Source of the DNA: Torymus aiolomorphi
Lineage: Eukaryota > Arthropoda > Insecta > Hymenoptera > Torymidae
Length of the DNA: 64,000 nucleotides
Assembly: GCA_036365515.1 (NCBI GenBank)
Contig: CM070873.1
Location: 221,521,376-221,585,375 of the forward strand
Direction: 5' to 3'
In this document: positions 1 to 10,435 of the stretch, one piece after another
Layout: each line of letters opens with the position of its first letter
How positions within the stretch are numbered: position 1 is the stretch's first letter
Translations under genes and position numbers: made by a program
Notes under the pieces: generated by a model
What the model was told of the DNA's origin: nothing
Seen by the model: the letters and a program-made list of their open reading frames with translations, nothing else
Databases searched by the model: none

Positions 1-357
1 CGTTCTGTACAATCACAATAAAAATTTCACCGTGCGTGTCTCGCGCGTTTTTTCTCTGCGTTATATCTGCTATTGGGCACTATATGATAAATGTTAGAAC
101 GGAGTATTCCCTAATAGAAAATCGCTGGGCAGCTCTCTCTGTCTCTCGGTGCATGTGTCACTGGTGCGTGCGCTGATATAATGCGACGTGTGTGTGCAGT
201 ATATATAGATGTATATATATATATATATATATACATATATCAGTGTTGCTTAACGCGCACACCGCGCCAGGCAGGCAGGGATGGCACGTACTTCATATAC
301 AGACACGTACGACACCGGCGAAGCACGCTTGTCGGAGGCGCGCCGGACACTGAGGTT

Positions 358-480
358 CATCCACCACCACCACTACCACCGCCGCCGCCGCCACCAGCGA
401 CGCCGTTGCCGCCGCCGCCGCCGCCGTCGTCGTCGTCACCACCGCAGCTGCCGCCAGCACCACCACCGCCGCCACCGCTG
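358..480 (+). repeat. CCG/CCA/TCG trinucleotide repeat
   Basis: Runs of cca, ccg and tcg triplets with interruptions. It would translate as poly-Pro, poly-Arg or poly-Ala in the three frames. No conserved flanking coding sequence was recognised. Confidence 0.8.
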
Positions 481-532
481 TAATCTCTCTCTCGTTCTCT
501 ACACCCACCCACGACGTCGCGCGCGCACTATC

Positions 533-668
533 AGGGAGTCTCTACAACCTTGCGCGTGCGTGTGCGCTCGCCGTGTATAAGGTATACCTATATATAGGAG
601 AGCGCTATATATAGGTATACCTTATACACGCGAGCGCACACGCACGCGCAAGGTTGTAGAGACTCCCT
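533..668. repeat. Near-perfect 64-bp inverted repeat (hairpin)
   Basis: The left arm (533-596) pairs with the right arm (606-668) with one single-base bulge around a 9-nt loop (ggagagcgc). Arm landmarks are agggagtctctacaacc / ggttgtagagactccct at the base and ggtatacctatatata / tatatataggtatacc at the tip. It could be a MITE, a siRNA-type hairpin or a small inverted duplication. Confidence 0.85.
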
Positions 669-1159
669 CACTCGCCCTGTGTGTGCATGCACGCGCGCCG
701 GCTCCGCCGGTAACCTCTCTCTCTCTCGGTCGTTCTTCTTCTCTCTCTCTCTCTCTGTCTTGCGTGCATGCACGCGGAGAGCTAGCTCCGCTTTGCAGGG
801 GGTGGTCCCTCCGATAGCGACGCGATAGTGCAACTCGCGAGAGGAGGGAGTGGGCGACTACTACTCGCGCGCGTTCGCCCGCGGCCAAGCTCTCGCGCGC
901 AGGCGTCTCCCGGATAGCCAGCCGTCGTCGTGGCTCGCTCTTTGCGGGCTTTGGCGGTTCTCTATGCTGCTCTCTTTCTCTCTCCCGCTCTCTCTCTCTT
1001 TCCGTGCTCTCTGTCGACGGGCACCACGTGGTTCTCGCGTGGTCCTGCGCCACCGCGCACTGCACCTCGCGTGGCTGCTCTCTTGTGAGTAGAGAGGTGT
1101 GTGCATGCCTGCAGCCTGCATCGGGGCCTTATTGCGGCTTGCTGATCTGTGTACTTACA

Positions 1160-2900
1160 GCTCGAGAGCAAGGATTGTCGCGAATTAACGTGCCGTACGG
1201 CGATTATATTGTGCTCGCGCGTCGGCCCTGATTTACTGACGACGTGCCGGTAGAACGATCGGGAGCCGGTCGGGGCGGGCTTTAGCTGAACTTGAAATCC
1301 GCTCCTGCTCTAGCTCTGCAGAAAAGGCTAATTGGGTTGGTGCGTTTTAATTAAGCGAAAGCATTTTAACGCCGAACGTGAGGTAAAAAAAATAAGGATG
1401 AATATTTCGTGAATTTAGATATTTTCAAAATATCTAAAGATCGAAAATTCAAAAAAATAATCAAAAGATCGTAAGTCAGAATTATATTTTCAAATCTTAT
1501 GGTTGCATCGAAATGAAAAAATTTATTTTCAGTCAAAATATATTTTTGTGCATTTGTTTGTATGAGCAAATATATATTTATAACGTGAAATAGTATAATG
1601 AATTTTGCGTCAGTAAAGGTCATTTTTTTTGTTCTTTATTTTGAACGCCTAGTAATTTTTATTATTTTTTTAATGAAATTCCGTAATTCCAAAAAATTTG
1701 CTTTATTTTCGATAGGCAATTTCATATGCAGAAGGTATGATGTGACGATCGAGATCAGGTTGCACTAGCGATATGAGGACGACTGGAGTAAAGACGGGCA
1801 TATACTTTAGTAGAATATAGTATGGGAGAGTATTCGTCGTGAAAACGGAAAGTCCTAAGTTCGATCTTTGACTAAGACACGTAATATATTTTGGACTCTT
1901 CTTTCCTTTATTAATTATATACGATTTCTCACTAATTGTGACATTAACTATTACTATATTAATTGTTTCCGTTTGTATTGTTGACAAATACTTCATAAAG
2001 TTTAAACTTAATATTATATCTTTTGCTTCCTTTTTATAAAAAGTAATCATTTAAAAATACAAAAAATTCATCTTGTTACGTATTATTTAATAATTTTTCA
2101 GATATTTTACTTGACTGTATTTTGTCGATACAAAAATGAAGCCAAGTTTTAATGAATTTATTATTTATAAAATATTATGTTAATAATTTATGTTTTTCTG
2201 ATTCAATTTTTTATGTATATCGTAAAGATACATAGATTTGAAATTGACCTTATTCGATAAAATCTGCAAACATCAAAATTACCTGATTAAATATAATTTT
2301 TTATAACATTCTATATAATTAAAAATTTAACTCTCAGAAGCTCTATCCTTATTCAACTTAGATTTGGTCTCGTGAAAACTTACTCCATGTTCCCGGTGCA
2401 CAAGTAGAACAAAAGTCGAAAACTATATACACACAGTACCTAAAGTAGAAATTTTTTCGCCCCTGAAATAAACTCAGTACATGCTTAAGATGAATTTCAT
2501 TAGGAAAATTTTTCTGAATTTCCCGTATTTTTTTTTATTCCGCATCGTGAAAAACCCCCAATCGTTAAATGCTCGACTAAAACAAGAGAGCTGTTACATA
2601 AGAAAGCCTCGCACAATCGAATAAAGTAACGTTAAAAATCCCCAAATCGTAAAATCGCGAAACGGAGAGAGAGGACATGCGCTGGTGCATTAGACGAAAG
2701 CTGCACCATTTGGAGAACTCGGCTGCTGCCGCCGCCGTCGTCGTCGCTGCTCGGCGATTGGCGAAGATACCGCATAGAGAAGAGAGCCGCGCGCGCGTAC
2801 GGCTTGAGCAGCCGGCTGAATTTCGGTATTAGTAATAATATTTGCGGTTCCCTCTCTCAATCCCTCTCTCTACTTTCTTTCACTCTTTCCCTTGTACATT
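1160..2900 (+). repeat. Flanking direct duplication, copy 1
   Basis: This copy runs from gctcgagagcaagg at 1160 to cttgtacatt at 2900 and is repeated in the same orientation at 16413-18108. It includes a CpG-rich start, an AT-rich middle and a CpG-rich end with a CTG/CCG/TCG run (about 2723-2752). The copies differ by a block of about 43 bp present here (near 1398-1441, containing tttcgtgaatttagatatt) and by single-base changes. It carries no convincing gene: its open frames at 1366-1623 and 1703-2050 are AT-rich and lack known domains. Confidence 0.88.
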
Positions 2901-3290
2901 GGGGGTGGGTAGATATCCCGATAGGGGAAATCACAGACAGGGAAAATCCCGATAGATGATTTTAGCGACAGGTATATTTTGAGATAGTAAGTTCAGCCGA
3001 TCAAGGAAGATCTCAATAAGCAATATTACCGACAATTAAATCTTCAGAAAGAATTTTCAGCGAGCGGGGAAAATGACGAAAGTATAATTATAGAAAGGGA
3101 ATATGCCGAAAATGTTTTTAACGAATACCCAAAATATCGAAAGTGAAATTTCAGAAATGAAAATTATCGAAATGAAAAATACCGACGATGATAACATCCA
3201 TGGGGAAAAATGCCGAAACTTAGTTTCCATAATAGGTATAATGCCGAAATTCAATTCCCATACAGGCGAAAATACCAAAATCTTATAATA
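2901..3290 (+). repeat. Subterminal degenerate motif array of the foldback element
   Basis: From the left end inward, short motifs of the type atcccgatag / gggaaaat / atgccgaaa recur every 12-25 bp in purine-rich context, for example at 2914, 2943, 3108, 3214 and 3242. The mirror copy is at about 16010-16405. Repeated subterminal motifs are a usual feature of binding regions for transposases, but that role is an inference. Confidence 0.6.
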
Positions 3291-4394
3291 TAAAATATAA
3301 GTATCTCATACTCGAAAAACACTGTAAAATCTCGTAAAAATACGCTGAATATTAACAATAATTCAGTCGGTATGTCAGTGAACTGAAAAGAAAAAATATG
3401 CGTTATTGAAATTCAAGTATACATTTTGAAATTCGCCGAATATAAAAAATATTTTTTTTGTTTTTTTTATTTATGTATCCTATACAAACAATTAATTATT
3501 ATTATAAAAAATTTTAAAGAAATGCATTAGTTTGAGAAAGAAAAGTATGTATTGGCAATATCTAATAAATATTTGTTTTGAACAGGTATTTAATTACTAT
3601 CCTGCTCGACTTAGTGGTTTAAAGTTAATCCATTATTGTAACAATCATACAAATATAATAACTAAGTTATACTTCTTAACAAAAGATAACGAATCGTTTT
3701 GAAATTTAACAGAGAGGTAGTTTTTTCATATTTAAGAATCGATATTTTTATGAAATATTTTTATGAAATTTTTACGAAATTCATATTTTGAAAGTCAATT
3801 ATTATTATCGTTGCCCTAGTATACACGTTGCCGCGGGACTCAATCTCAAATTATTTTCTCGAGGATATGCCGTAGTACACAATAATTATTTTATTTATAT
3901 ATGATGTACAAATTAAATAGAACTATTGCATATTTTGCTCTAAAACTTTATAAGTGTGTTTTGGGGCTAATTTGGAATGAGTTAAAGAATTTTAACCAAC
4001 ACAACCTCTTGAAATTTTAACACAATGTTGTACTCGATAAGTGGAATAAGTGGTAAAAATTTTGAGTGGAAAAATTTTTTGAGATATTAATTCAAGAAAT
4101 ATAAACCATATTTTCATTAATAACAAATGACAGGCTAGAAATAATTTAAATAAAAAAGAAATTGTAGGTAAGTTAAAGACCTTTTAATAAAAATTTAGTT
4201 TATTAAGTAATACTGGCTGAAACAAATTAAAAAATCAAAAAAACGAAAAATTCGAAATTGTTTTTTGGTTATAAAAAAAAAAATCGGTAAAATCAAAAAG
4301 TAGGGTAATGCTCTCTCTATTCTCTTCCGAAACGAAGAGAATAAGCCTTTTCCGATGCAAATCGGTCGATCGGTTCAAAAGTTCTCGCCTGTAC

Positions 4395-4413
4395 ACACAC
4401 ACACACACTCACA

Positions 4414-4461
<48 letters not shown>
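4395..4461 (+). repeat. CA microsatellite (left arm)
   Basis: This is an imperfect (CA)n run with interruptions (ctcaca, cataca). The mirror TG run at about 13977-14033 is shorter, showing independent length change in the two arms. Confidence 0.9.
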
Positions 4462-4465
<4 letters not shown>

Positions 4466-4467
4466 AA

Positions 4468-4698
4468 TTGCTTCCTGTTCCACAACATATCAAAGATAAT
4501 CCTACACACAATTTTGATTGGGCTAACACATTAATATTAGATAGGGAAATTAACAGAGAAAAACGTCGTATTTCTGAAATGCTGCACATCAATTTTATTG
4601 ATAACACAATCAACAGACAGGAAGACACACAATTTTTAAATAGTCAGTACAACAGAATTTTTAATAAATTTGATTTGAATTCTCATCGTTTTATATAA
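4468..4698 (+). pseudogene. Penelope-like retroelement ORF, C-terminal remnant (left arm)
   Basis: The frame encodes 76 residues with the pattern 'HNFDWANTLILDRE', 'RRISEMLHINF', 'NTINRQEDTQFLN' and a final 'YNRIF'. This is the arrangement seen at the extreme C-terminus of Penelope-like elements, downstream of the GIY-YIG endonuclease: W..A..LD.E, R..SEM.HI, N.Q.DT..L...Y. The reverse transcriptase and the GIY-YIG catalytic part are absent; the upstream side is cut off at a CA microsatellite, so this is a truncated fossil. Recognition is by motif pattern only. Confidence 0.65.
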
Positions 4699-4980
4699 TT
4701 ATAATGTTTGTTGATTTGTATTTATGTATTGATTGTTTTGATTACGGATGAAAATGCGAGAGCGATTTATTTATATATACTACTTTGTGAAACGTGAGTT
4801 TGTCGGTTGACGATTTATCTTGTGTAATAGGACGTAGAGCTTCTGGCTCTTAAAAATACCTACGATGATAATAACTATATTGTATGTATTTTTTAGTATT
4901 CTCTCTTTGTGATTACAACCAAAATAACCATGTTTAAGATTCTATTGTGTCTTTGTTTTTATAGTTAAATAAATGATTAC

Positions 4981-5011
4981 CTGATGAGGCTAGAAAACTA
5001 ACTAGCGAAAC
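4981..5011 (+). ncRNA. Hammerhead-ribozyme-like core downstream of the Penelope remnant (left arm)
   Basis: The sequence reads CTGATGA, a stem GCTAG / CTAGC closed by a loop aaaactaa (with one extra G), then GAAAC. These are the CUGAUGA and GAAA boxes of a hammerhead ribozyme separated by a helix in the stem II position. It lies about 280 bp 3' of the Penelope-like ORF tail, and Penelope-like elements are known to carry hammerhead motifs in their terminal repeats. I could not find a convincing stem I partner or an ideal NUH cleavage site, so it may be inactive or half of a dimeric form. Confidence 0.5.
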
Positions 5012-5097
5012 GTTGTGGTTTTGAAAATGGAAAGTTAAAGTGTTTTTTTGTGTACCTGGGTTGATCCTCACCATCGTTTCTTATCATTGATTTTATT

Positions 5098-5460
5098 TCG
5101 ACTATTCGACCTTTCGGATATTTCTTTTTTGTTACTATGACCCATTGTCAAAATTATTTACGAAACTTTTGACCACTGTCAAAATTATTTTCGGATCTAT
5201 TGACCATTCAAAACTTTCTCGTAGGAATTTTTCCTATTAGATTAGAACCTTATTCCGATGATTTAGCTATCGGTTAAATTACCTATCGGGATTTTCGCTA
5301 TCGGAATTTCTGACCATTGTAATTCTTAACCCCCCCCCCCCCAGAAAATATATCTATTTTACCCATAAAATATTTTCAAATTGTTCAAAAGAACCTTTTT
5401 GGATTTTCCATTTTTTATAAAATGGCCAAGGGAATCCGAGATTTCAATTCTTAGCTTTTC
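5098..5460 (-). repeat. Internal motif-array block with C-run, copy a
   Basis: This block of about 350 bp contains 'attttcgctatcgg'/'ctatcgggat' motifs and ends at a C homopolymer (about 5329-5342). It is repeated in the same orientation at 7330-7675 with a shorter C-run (7569-7574), and mirrored in the right arm near 12990-13345 and 10765-11110. Read from the G-run, the order of motifs (G-run, then ccgatagcgaaaatcccgat) resembles the outer ends of the 13.5-kb element. It may therefore be the end of an older related element. Confidence 0.6.
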
Positions 5461-5553
5461 TTCGTCCGGGAGGATGCAAGCTGGCTTTTCTTCGCCTTAG
5501 ACGCATTTTTGGCTTTTCTTCGCCTGTAACTTCCAAGTTGGCTTTTCTTCGTG
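5453..5553 (+). repeat. Four-copy 'ggcttttcttcgcc' short repeat
   Basis: Four copies of a t(a/g)gcttttcttcg core are spaced about 31-33 bp apart, with variable CpG-containing spacers. The mirror copy is at about 12888-12990 in the right arm. No function is apparent. Confidence 0.6.
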
Positions 5554-6139
5554 CCGCACGACGAACTAGAGGAAAACTGTTTTAATTCCTTTGAAATTTT
5601 GTAGAGATGTAGAGTTTGTATATTATTTATTATACGAGTTCTTATGGTAAAAGAATTGATTTATGCATTTCGGAGATATTTGAGGCTAAAACTGTTTTAG
5701 TCCTCTTTTCAAATAATAATTTTTCGGGAACGGCTTTATGTATAAACATGAAATTTATAGACAATTTTGTGGCTGGTATAGGCAATATAGGTATGTGTGA
5801 AATTTCACAAAGAAAATATAATTTGAAGTAAACGTTATTAGGAATTTTATTTGTTTTTCACACGTAATTTAAAAAATAAATCATACCTATTATTATTCAT
5901 ATTTTATACATAATTTAAAAAATTAATACTTTTTAATATTCATAAATTAATTTAATTAGAATTATATCATAAATTGTTGAAAAAATTATAAATTTTGTTA
6001 TTAATAATTAAAGGAATCAGCAAATTAAGTTTGAGGAAGCCACGGGGCCAATGAATTGGCAGCGGTTTTTCTTTAGAGCGAAAAAGACGATAATGAGATG
6101 AATAAAAGACATATGCTGTTGAAGGCCGCGCGCCACGGT

Positions 6140-6600
6140 ACACGTATTACGACGTACGTATGACACGATCACGAAAAATGGTACAAATTTTTAACAACAA
6201 TACATAGACTACTGAAATTTTCTTGTCGTGCGACCGTCGTAACACGTATAGCGTGGCGCGTGGCCTTCAATATTATTTATCGTAACAATCACGAAAAATT
6301 CTATTTAGCAACAATACATAGAGAAAAATTAGGAAATTCGTTACACAATTTTTGCATTTGAAAATGCAGGTTTAAAATAGAAAAAAAAATGTGATAAAAT
6401 TTTCTATTTGGTTCAATAACAATCTTTATTATTGCACTATGGTTTATAATATTCCTAATACTACAAAATTTATTGTATAAAATGTTTTGAAGGAAATATT
6501 TGATTAGAACGAAGTTCTGGCGAGTTGAACAGAAAATTACATTAAACTTTTTTATCCAAAAAAAAAATAGTTTATTGGGATTTTTAATAAAACTAATAAA
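6140..6600 (+). repeat. Block repeated in inverted orientation near the palindrome centre
   Basis: The sequence including 'cgtaacacgtatagcgtggcgcgtgg', 'gcatttgaaaatgcaggttt' and 'gttcaataacaatcttta' segments recurs inverted at about 8725-9170 and directly at about 9205-9720. Each arm is therefore itself partly an inverted duplication. The mirror copy in the right arm is at about 11900-12330. Confidence 0.6.
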
Positions 6601-7329
6601 GATGGAAATTTAATTTCTTCATATAAAAATACGCATTTCAATTCTTTACATGCCTGTTCTTTAAAAATCGCGATTTGCTCAATTTTCAAATTTGATACTT
6701 TTTCTGCAAAATCGCGGTATTGATTAAAAACTAACTATAATTAAGTATGTGAATTTAATCGACGAGTTTCGGCGATATCGTACACAAGTATTTTGTAAAA
6801 TGCTACACAAATAAAGTCTATGCAGAGAATTTCGGCCCACAAACTATTTATCGAGATAAATTGTGCACAGTTATAATCTACATTAATATAATCTACACAT
6901 GATGTACATTTTAATCGTGTAATCTATCTCAGTGTAGACTATATATGTGTACATTTTTTCTTAATATTATTTGTGTAGAACTTAGCCGTGCTATAAAAGT
7001 TCTGTATAGGGGCTTTGTGTAGATACTAAATGTGTTCAATATCGCTTATAGTATCGAATACAACCCAATGCGTAATTTGTTTTTTAGTTGCGTAATTTTA
7101 TTTATTTGACTCACCAATGTTTTATGTATATGTTTTTATAGCTTATTGGTAATCAGATTATTGACTTAATCAACTTATATTTTGATTAATCAATTGTACT
7201 AACGCATCTAGCGCAAACGTTTATCTTTATATACGTTTTAAGAAGTGTTTTATTAGTTTTCGAAATTTCGGCCTGTTTAACCACCGATTTTCGGAATGTG
7301 TACCTATCTGTGATATAACCGTTGATAGT

Positions 7330-7675
7330 TTTTATTTCGACAATTTGAACTTTCGGATATTTCATTTTCGTTACCATGAACCATTGTCAAAATTATTTAC
7401 GAAACTTTTGACCACTGTCAAAATTATTTTCGGAACTATTGACCATTTATAACTTTCTCGTAGGAATTTTTCCTATTAGATTAGAACCTTATTCCGATGA
7501 TTTAGCTATCGGTTAAATTACCTATCGGGATTTTCGCTATCGGAATTTCTGACCATTGTAATTCTTAAACCCCCTAGAAAATACATCTATTTTATCCATA
7601 AAATATTTTCAAATTGTTCAAAAGAACTTTCCATTTTTTATAAAATGGTCAAGGGAATCCGAGATTTCAATTCTT
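7330..7675 (-). repeat. Internal motif-array block with C-run, copy b
   Basis: This is a second same-orientation copy of the block at 5098-5460, with matching flanks on both sides (tagaaaatacatctatttta and the aatccgagatttcaattctta side). The duplication therefore extends beyond the array itself. Confidence 0.6.
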
Positions 7676-8007
7676 AAGAACATCTCTTTCCTCACTTTTG
7701 TTGTAACATATTGTTTTCTTGATTTTTTCATAAAAATGCGTAAAGTTACAAATGGCCTTGGCATCAGTAAAATGATACCTATTATGGAGTCGTTCGCGTC
7801 ACCCCCCCTCCCCGCGAGCGCCAAATCATGCTCGTTATAACTCGTGTCTGCGATACTAAAATGTACTATTAAAAAATGTACATTCAGCGTTTTAGACGTA
7901 CCTTTTCTTAGCTTTTTATTGTGATATTTGTTTTTTGTAAATTTTGCGTTTTAACTTTAAAAATGTTGGCAATATGTCTCTGCGCAGGTGCACAGAGAAA
8001 AGAAAAT

Positions 8008-8198
8008 CTTAACTGTTAATGAACGGACGTTTTGATATGGACAAATGGAATGTTCATTTAAAATTAGACAAATTCGTTAACAGTTAAGTCACGAATCATT
8101 TGAGTAAACAAATCTAACTTAATTCTTAACGAAATCATCTAACTATAAATGACCATTCCATTTGTCCATATCCAATCGTCCGTTCGTTAACAGTTAAG
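8008..8198. mobile_element. MITE-like element, TIR starting CTTAACTGTTAA (left arm)
   Basis: This 191-bp segment has inverted ends of more than 50 bp, cttaactgttaaYgaacgg continuing through gatatggacaaatggaatg. It has no coding capacity. Its mirror image lies at 10244-10435. It was apparently present before the arms were duplicated or homogenised. A clear target duplication was not seen. Confidence 0.65.
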
Positions 8199-8328
8199 AT
8201 TTTTGCTTTCTCAAAGAGAAAGCTTATTAACGGTCAAATTTTTCGACCCCGAGATTTTGATGATTTTTATATTTCTGAGATCCCTGAGTCGAAATATGCG
8301 TTTTCTTGAAGATTTCTGTGCATATGTA

Positions 8329-8396
8329 TCTGTGTGTGTGCTGGTGTCTGTGTGTGTGTCTGTGTGTATGTGTGTGTGTGTGGAGGGGGGGTCTGT

Positions 8397-8432
<36 letters not shown>

Positions 8433-8444
8433 TGTGTGTGTTAT
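8329..8444 (+). repeat. TG-rich microsatellite (left arm)
   Basis: This is a compound (TG)n run with a ggaggggggg interruption, mirrored as CA at about 10000-10112. The interruption differs between the arms (gtggagg versus a C-run followed by ccccacac). Confidence 0.85.
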
Positions 8445-8790
8445 AAATTTGTCCGCAGCATAACTTGAAACTGGTCAGAGATATCAAGTTTATTTTTGGC
8501 ACGTATTTAAAGCTTATTTGGAGTTGTGCAAGTTCAATTATATAGTTGATCGGATAATATTAAGTCGGGTAAAAAAAATAAAGCAAAATATCAAAAAATC
8601 GAAATTTTTTTCGTCACCGAATTTGGATATCGGTGGGAAGTAGGTCCATTTTCTGAAAGGTCTTGATATGACTTATCAATTCACATTTTTATCGGCCCAA
8701 TCGGATGTTATTGTTGAGTAAAATAAAGTTTAATGTAATTTTCTGTTCAACTCGCCAGAACTTCGTTCTGATCAAATATTTCCTTCAAAA

Positions 8791-8952
8791 AAGGACCCCG
8801 CACACAATGTATGGAAAATAATCATTCGGTCAAATTGGATCAAACTTGGGGAAAAGATAGATCTTGAGGTCCTGAACAAAAGTTCTCATGGGCAAAACCC
8901 CCCAAAATTTGACCGAATGATTTTTTCCCATACATTGTGTGCGGGGTCCTTT
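8791..8952. mobile_element. MITE-like element, TIR AAGGACCCCGCACACAATG (left arm)
   Basis: This 162-bp segment has inverted ends of about 45 bp (aaggaccccgcacacaatg, then atcattcggtcaaatt). Comparison with a related copy of the host sequence inside the same arm (near 6465-6495 and 11940-11970), which reads ttcaaaacattttata without the insert, gives an approximate empty site. The mirror copy is at 9490-9648. Confidence 0.7.
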
Positions 8953-9489
8953 TACACAATAAATTTTGTAGTATTAGGAATATTATAAACGATAGTGCAA
9001 TAATAAAGATTGTTATTGAACCAAATAGCAAATTTTATAACAATTTCTTTCGCTATTTTAAACCTGCATTTTCAAATGCAAAAGTTGTGTAACGAATTTT
9101 CGAATTTTGCTCCATGTATTGTTGCTAAATAGAATTTTTTGTGATTGTTACGATAAATGCTGTAGAAAACCGCGCGCCGCCGTACACTATTACGACAAGC
9201 GTACGACACAATCACAAACAATGGTACAAATTTTTAACAACAATACATAGACTACTGAAATTTTCGTGTCGTGCGATCGTCGTAACACATATAGCGTGGC
9301 GCGTGGCCTTCAACAGCATTTATCGTAACAATCACGAAAAATTCTATTTAGCAACAACTTTTGCATTTGAAAATGCAGGTTTAAAATAGCGAAAGAAATT
9401 GTTATAAAATTTGCTATTTGGTTCAATAACAATCTTTACTATTGCACTATCGTTTATAATATTCCTAATACTACAAAATTTATTGTGTA

Positions 9490-9648
9490 AAAGGACCCCG
9501 CACACAATGTATGGGAAAAAATCATTCGGTCAAATTTTGGGGGTTTTGCCCATGAGAACTTTTGTTCAGGACCTCAAGATCTATCTTTTCCCAAGTTTGC
9601 TCCAATTTGACCGAATGATTATTTTCCATACATTGTGTGCGGGTCCTT
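9490..9648. mobile_element. MITE-like element (right arm mirror of 8791-8952)
   Basis: Same inverted ends and centre as the left-arm copy, with minor differences (one base fewer in the gggtcc end). Confidence 0.7.
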
Positions 9649-9999
9649 TTTTGAAGGAAATATTTGATCAGAACGAAGTTCCGGCGAGTTGAACAGAAAA
9701 TTACATTAAACTTTATTTTACTCAACAATAACATGCGATTGGGCCGATAAAAATGTGAATTGATAAGTCATATCAAGACCTTTCAGAAAATGGACTTCCT
9801 TCCAAACGATATTTAAATTCGGTGACGAAAAAAAAATTTCGATTTTTCGATATTTTGCTTTATTTTTTTACCCGACTTAATATTATCCGATCAACTATAT
9901 AATTGAACTTGCACAACTCCAAATAAGCTTTAAATACGTGCCAAAAATAAACTTGATATCTCTGACCAGTTTCAAGTTATGCTGCGGACAAATTTATAA

Positions 10000-10008
10000 C
10001 ACACACAC

Positions 10009-10043
<35 letters not shown>

Positions 10044-10112
10044 ACAGACCCCCCCCCACACACACACACACATACACACAGACACACACACAGACACCAG
10101 CACACACACAGA
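10000..10112 (+). repeat. CA-rich microsatellite (right arm)
   Basis: Mirror of the TG run at 8329-8444. Confidence 0.85.
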
Positions 10113-10243
10113 TACATATGCACAGAAATCTTCAAGAAAACGCATATTTCGACTCAGGGATCTCAGAAATATAAAAATCATCAAAATCTCGGGGTCGAAA
10201 AATTTGACCGTTAATAAGCTTTCTCTTTGAGAAAGCAAAAAAT

Positions 10244-10435
10244 CTTAACTGTTAACGAACGGACGATTGGATATGGACAAATGGAATGGTCATTTATAGT
10301 TAGATGATTTCGTTAAGAATTAGAGTTAGATTTGTTTACTCAAATGATTCGTGACTTAACTGTTAACGAATTTGTCTGATTTTAAATGAACATTCCATTT
10401 GTCCATATCAAAACGTCCGTTCATTAACAGTTAAG
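10244..10435. mobile_element. MITE-like element (right arm mirror of 8008-8198)
   Basis: This has the same inverted ends and nearly the same length as the left-arm copy, with a few base differences (for example attagag versus attaag context). Confidence 0.65.

Larger units (their letters stand above)
1..1159. other. CpG- and CT-rich non-coding flank
   Basis: This contains a short TA run (about 211-232), a CCG/CCA trinucleotide run (358-480), CT runs (about 713-760 and 960-1005) and the hairpin at 533-668. Open frames here encode poly-Pro, poly-Arg or His repeats and Ser/Arg-rich low complexity, so none is called as a gene. It could be a promoter-type CpG region of a gene outside the window, but I see no supporting element. 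Confidence 0.5.
2901..9170 (+). repeat. Left arm of the giant inverted repeat
   Basis: This arm mirrors the right arm in order: terminal motif array (2901-3290); AT-rich block containing 'tagtatacacgttgccgcgggac' region (about 3800-3850); CA microsatellite; Penelope-like ORF tail; hammerhead-like motif; motif array with a C-run; 'cttttcttcg' repeats; a CpG block near 6120-6300; CTACACA/TGTGTAG-rich block (6740-7020); second motif array; an 8.0-kb MITE; TG microsatellite; and an 8.8-kb MITE. Nothing in it looks like a functional full-length gene. Confidence 0.85.
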
